Notes under the pieces: model-generated
Databases searched by the model: none
Seen by the model: the letters and a program-made list of their open reading frames with translations, nothing else
What the model was told of the DNA's origin: nothing
Program-made: the position numbers and the translations under genes
From: Verrucomicrobiia bacterium
GTDB lineage: Bacteria > Verrucomicrobiota > Verrucomicrobiia > Limisphaerales > UBA11358
DNA: 54,702 bases
Reading direction: 5' to 3'
Assembly (NCBI GenBank): GCA_031290985.1
Contig: JARLJW010000022.1
Location: 1-54,702, forward strand
Shown: piece after piece, positions 54,545 to 54,702 of the stretch
Layout: each line of letters begins with the position of its first letter
How positions within the stretch are numbered: the stretch's first letter is position 1

Positions 54545-54702
54545 AAAACTTTCGGTTCACCGGCGGCGGGGGGGGGGGGCCCGCCCCCCCCCCCCCACCA
54601 CCCGCCCGCCCCGCGGGGGGGGGCCATACACCCCCCCGCCCGGCCCCACACCGCCCATCCCCTAAAACAACACCCCCCGCCCCCCACCGATAGCCGCGCC
54701 AC
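54545..54702. other. Low-complexity contig end, probable sequence artefact
   Basis: From about 54567 the sequence is almost only runs of G and C, such as twelve G then poly-C, with occasional caca. This is unlike anything else in the window and has no gene. It is most likely poor-quality read end or mis-assembly beyond the ccoNO promoter region (54526-54566). Confidence 0.75.

Overview
The window looks like part of a GC-rich Verrucomicrobiota genome, probably the Pedosphaera/Limisphaera side of the phylum. This is inferred from gene content only. The signs are two stand-alone pseudopilins with a near-identical [19 protein letters not shown] leader, a very large autotransporter-type strand-repeat protein, secreted proteins sharing a C-terminal FYR module, paired TMTC-like membrane proteins with TPRs, a Tat sulfatase with a sulfatase-maturing radical SAM enzyme, and many GC-rich palindromic repeats between genes. 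The last ~130 bases are poly-C/poly-G and look like a contig end.

Layout. 1-2.3 kb: a duplicated 3' fragment of an RluA-type pseudouridine synthase gene, a two-gene nucleotidyltransferase toxin-antitoxin-like module, then the intact synthase, which carries an in-frame repeat insertion. 2.7-6.6 kb: two translationally coupled TMTC-like genes that share an almost identical 177-bp end. 6.6-9.9 kb: uppS, a second nucleotidyltransferase module with an orphan VapB-like gene, and purA. 10-15 kb: an Ig-like secreted protein, a frameshifted amidohydrolase, a sulfatase and a pseudopilin. 15-22 kb: a 1680-residue strand-repeat protein, the divergent sulfatase maturase and tRNA-Ser(GGA). 22.2-25.4 kb: an ECF sigma/anti-sigma pair facing a metallophosphoesterase, cytochrome c and haem-binding operon. 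25.4-32.4 kb: ilvD, a PIN-domain toxin-like pair, lipoproteins, an oligogalacturonate-lyase-like protein and palindromic repeats. 32.4-36.6 kb: a second large secreted protein, a possible sigma-54 promoter with a small membrane protein, and a second pseudopilin.

36.7-47.1 kb is the most striking region: a tight six-gene operon on the minus strand. It encodes a circularly permuted ATP-grasp protein, an alpha-E protein, a transglutaminase-DUF2126 amidoligase, an ATP-grasp/alpha-E fusion and two more transglutaminase-like proteins. The combination predicts a machine that makes, attaches and trims peptide-like tags; its substrate is unknown. 47.3 kb onward: Rex with a perfect Rex operator just upstream, an orphan ABC-2 permease, and a cbb3 oxidase operon (fused ccoNO, ccoQ, single-haem ccoP, ccoG, ccoH, SafE-like protein).

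Together the genes suggest a heterotroph that attacks sulfated and pectic polysaccharides, decorates its envelope heavily, and respires at low oxygen under redox control. Two genes are broken by single-base frameshifts, which may be real or sequence errors.
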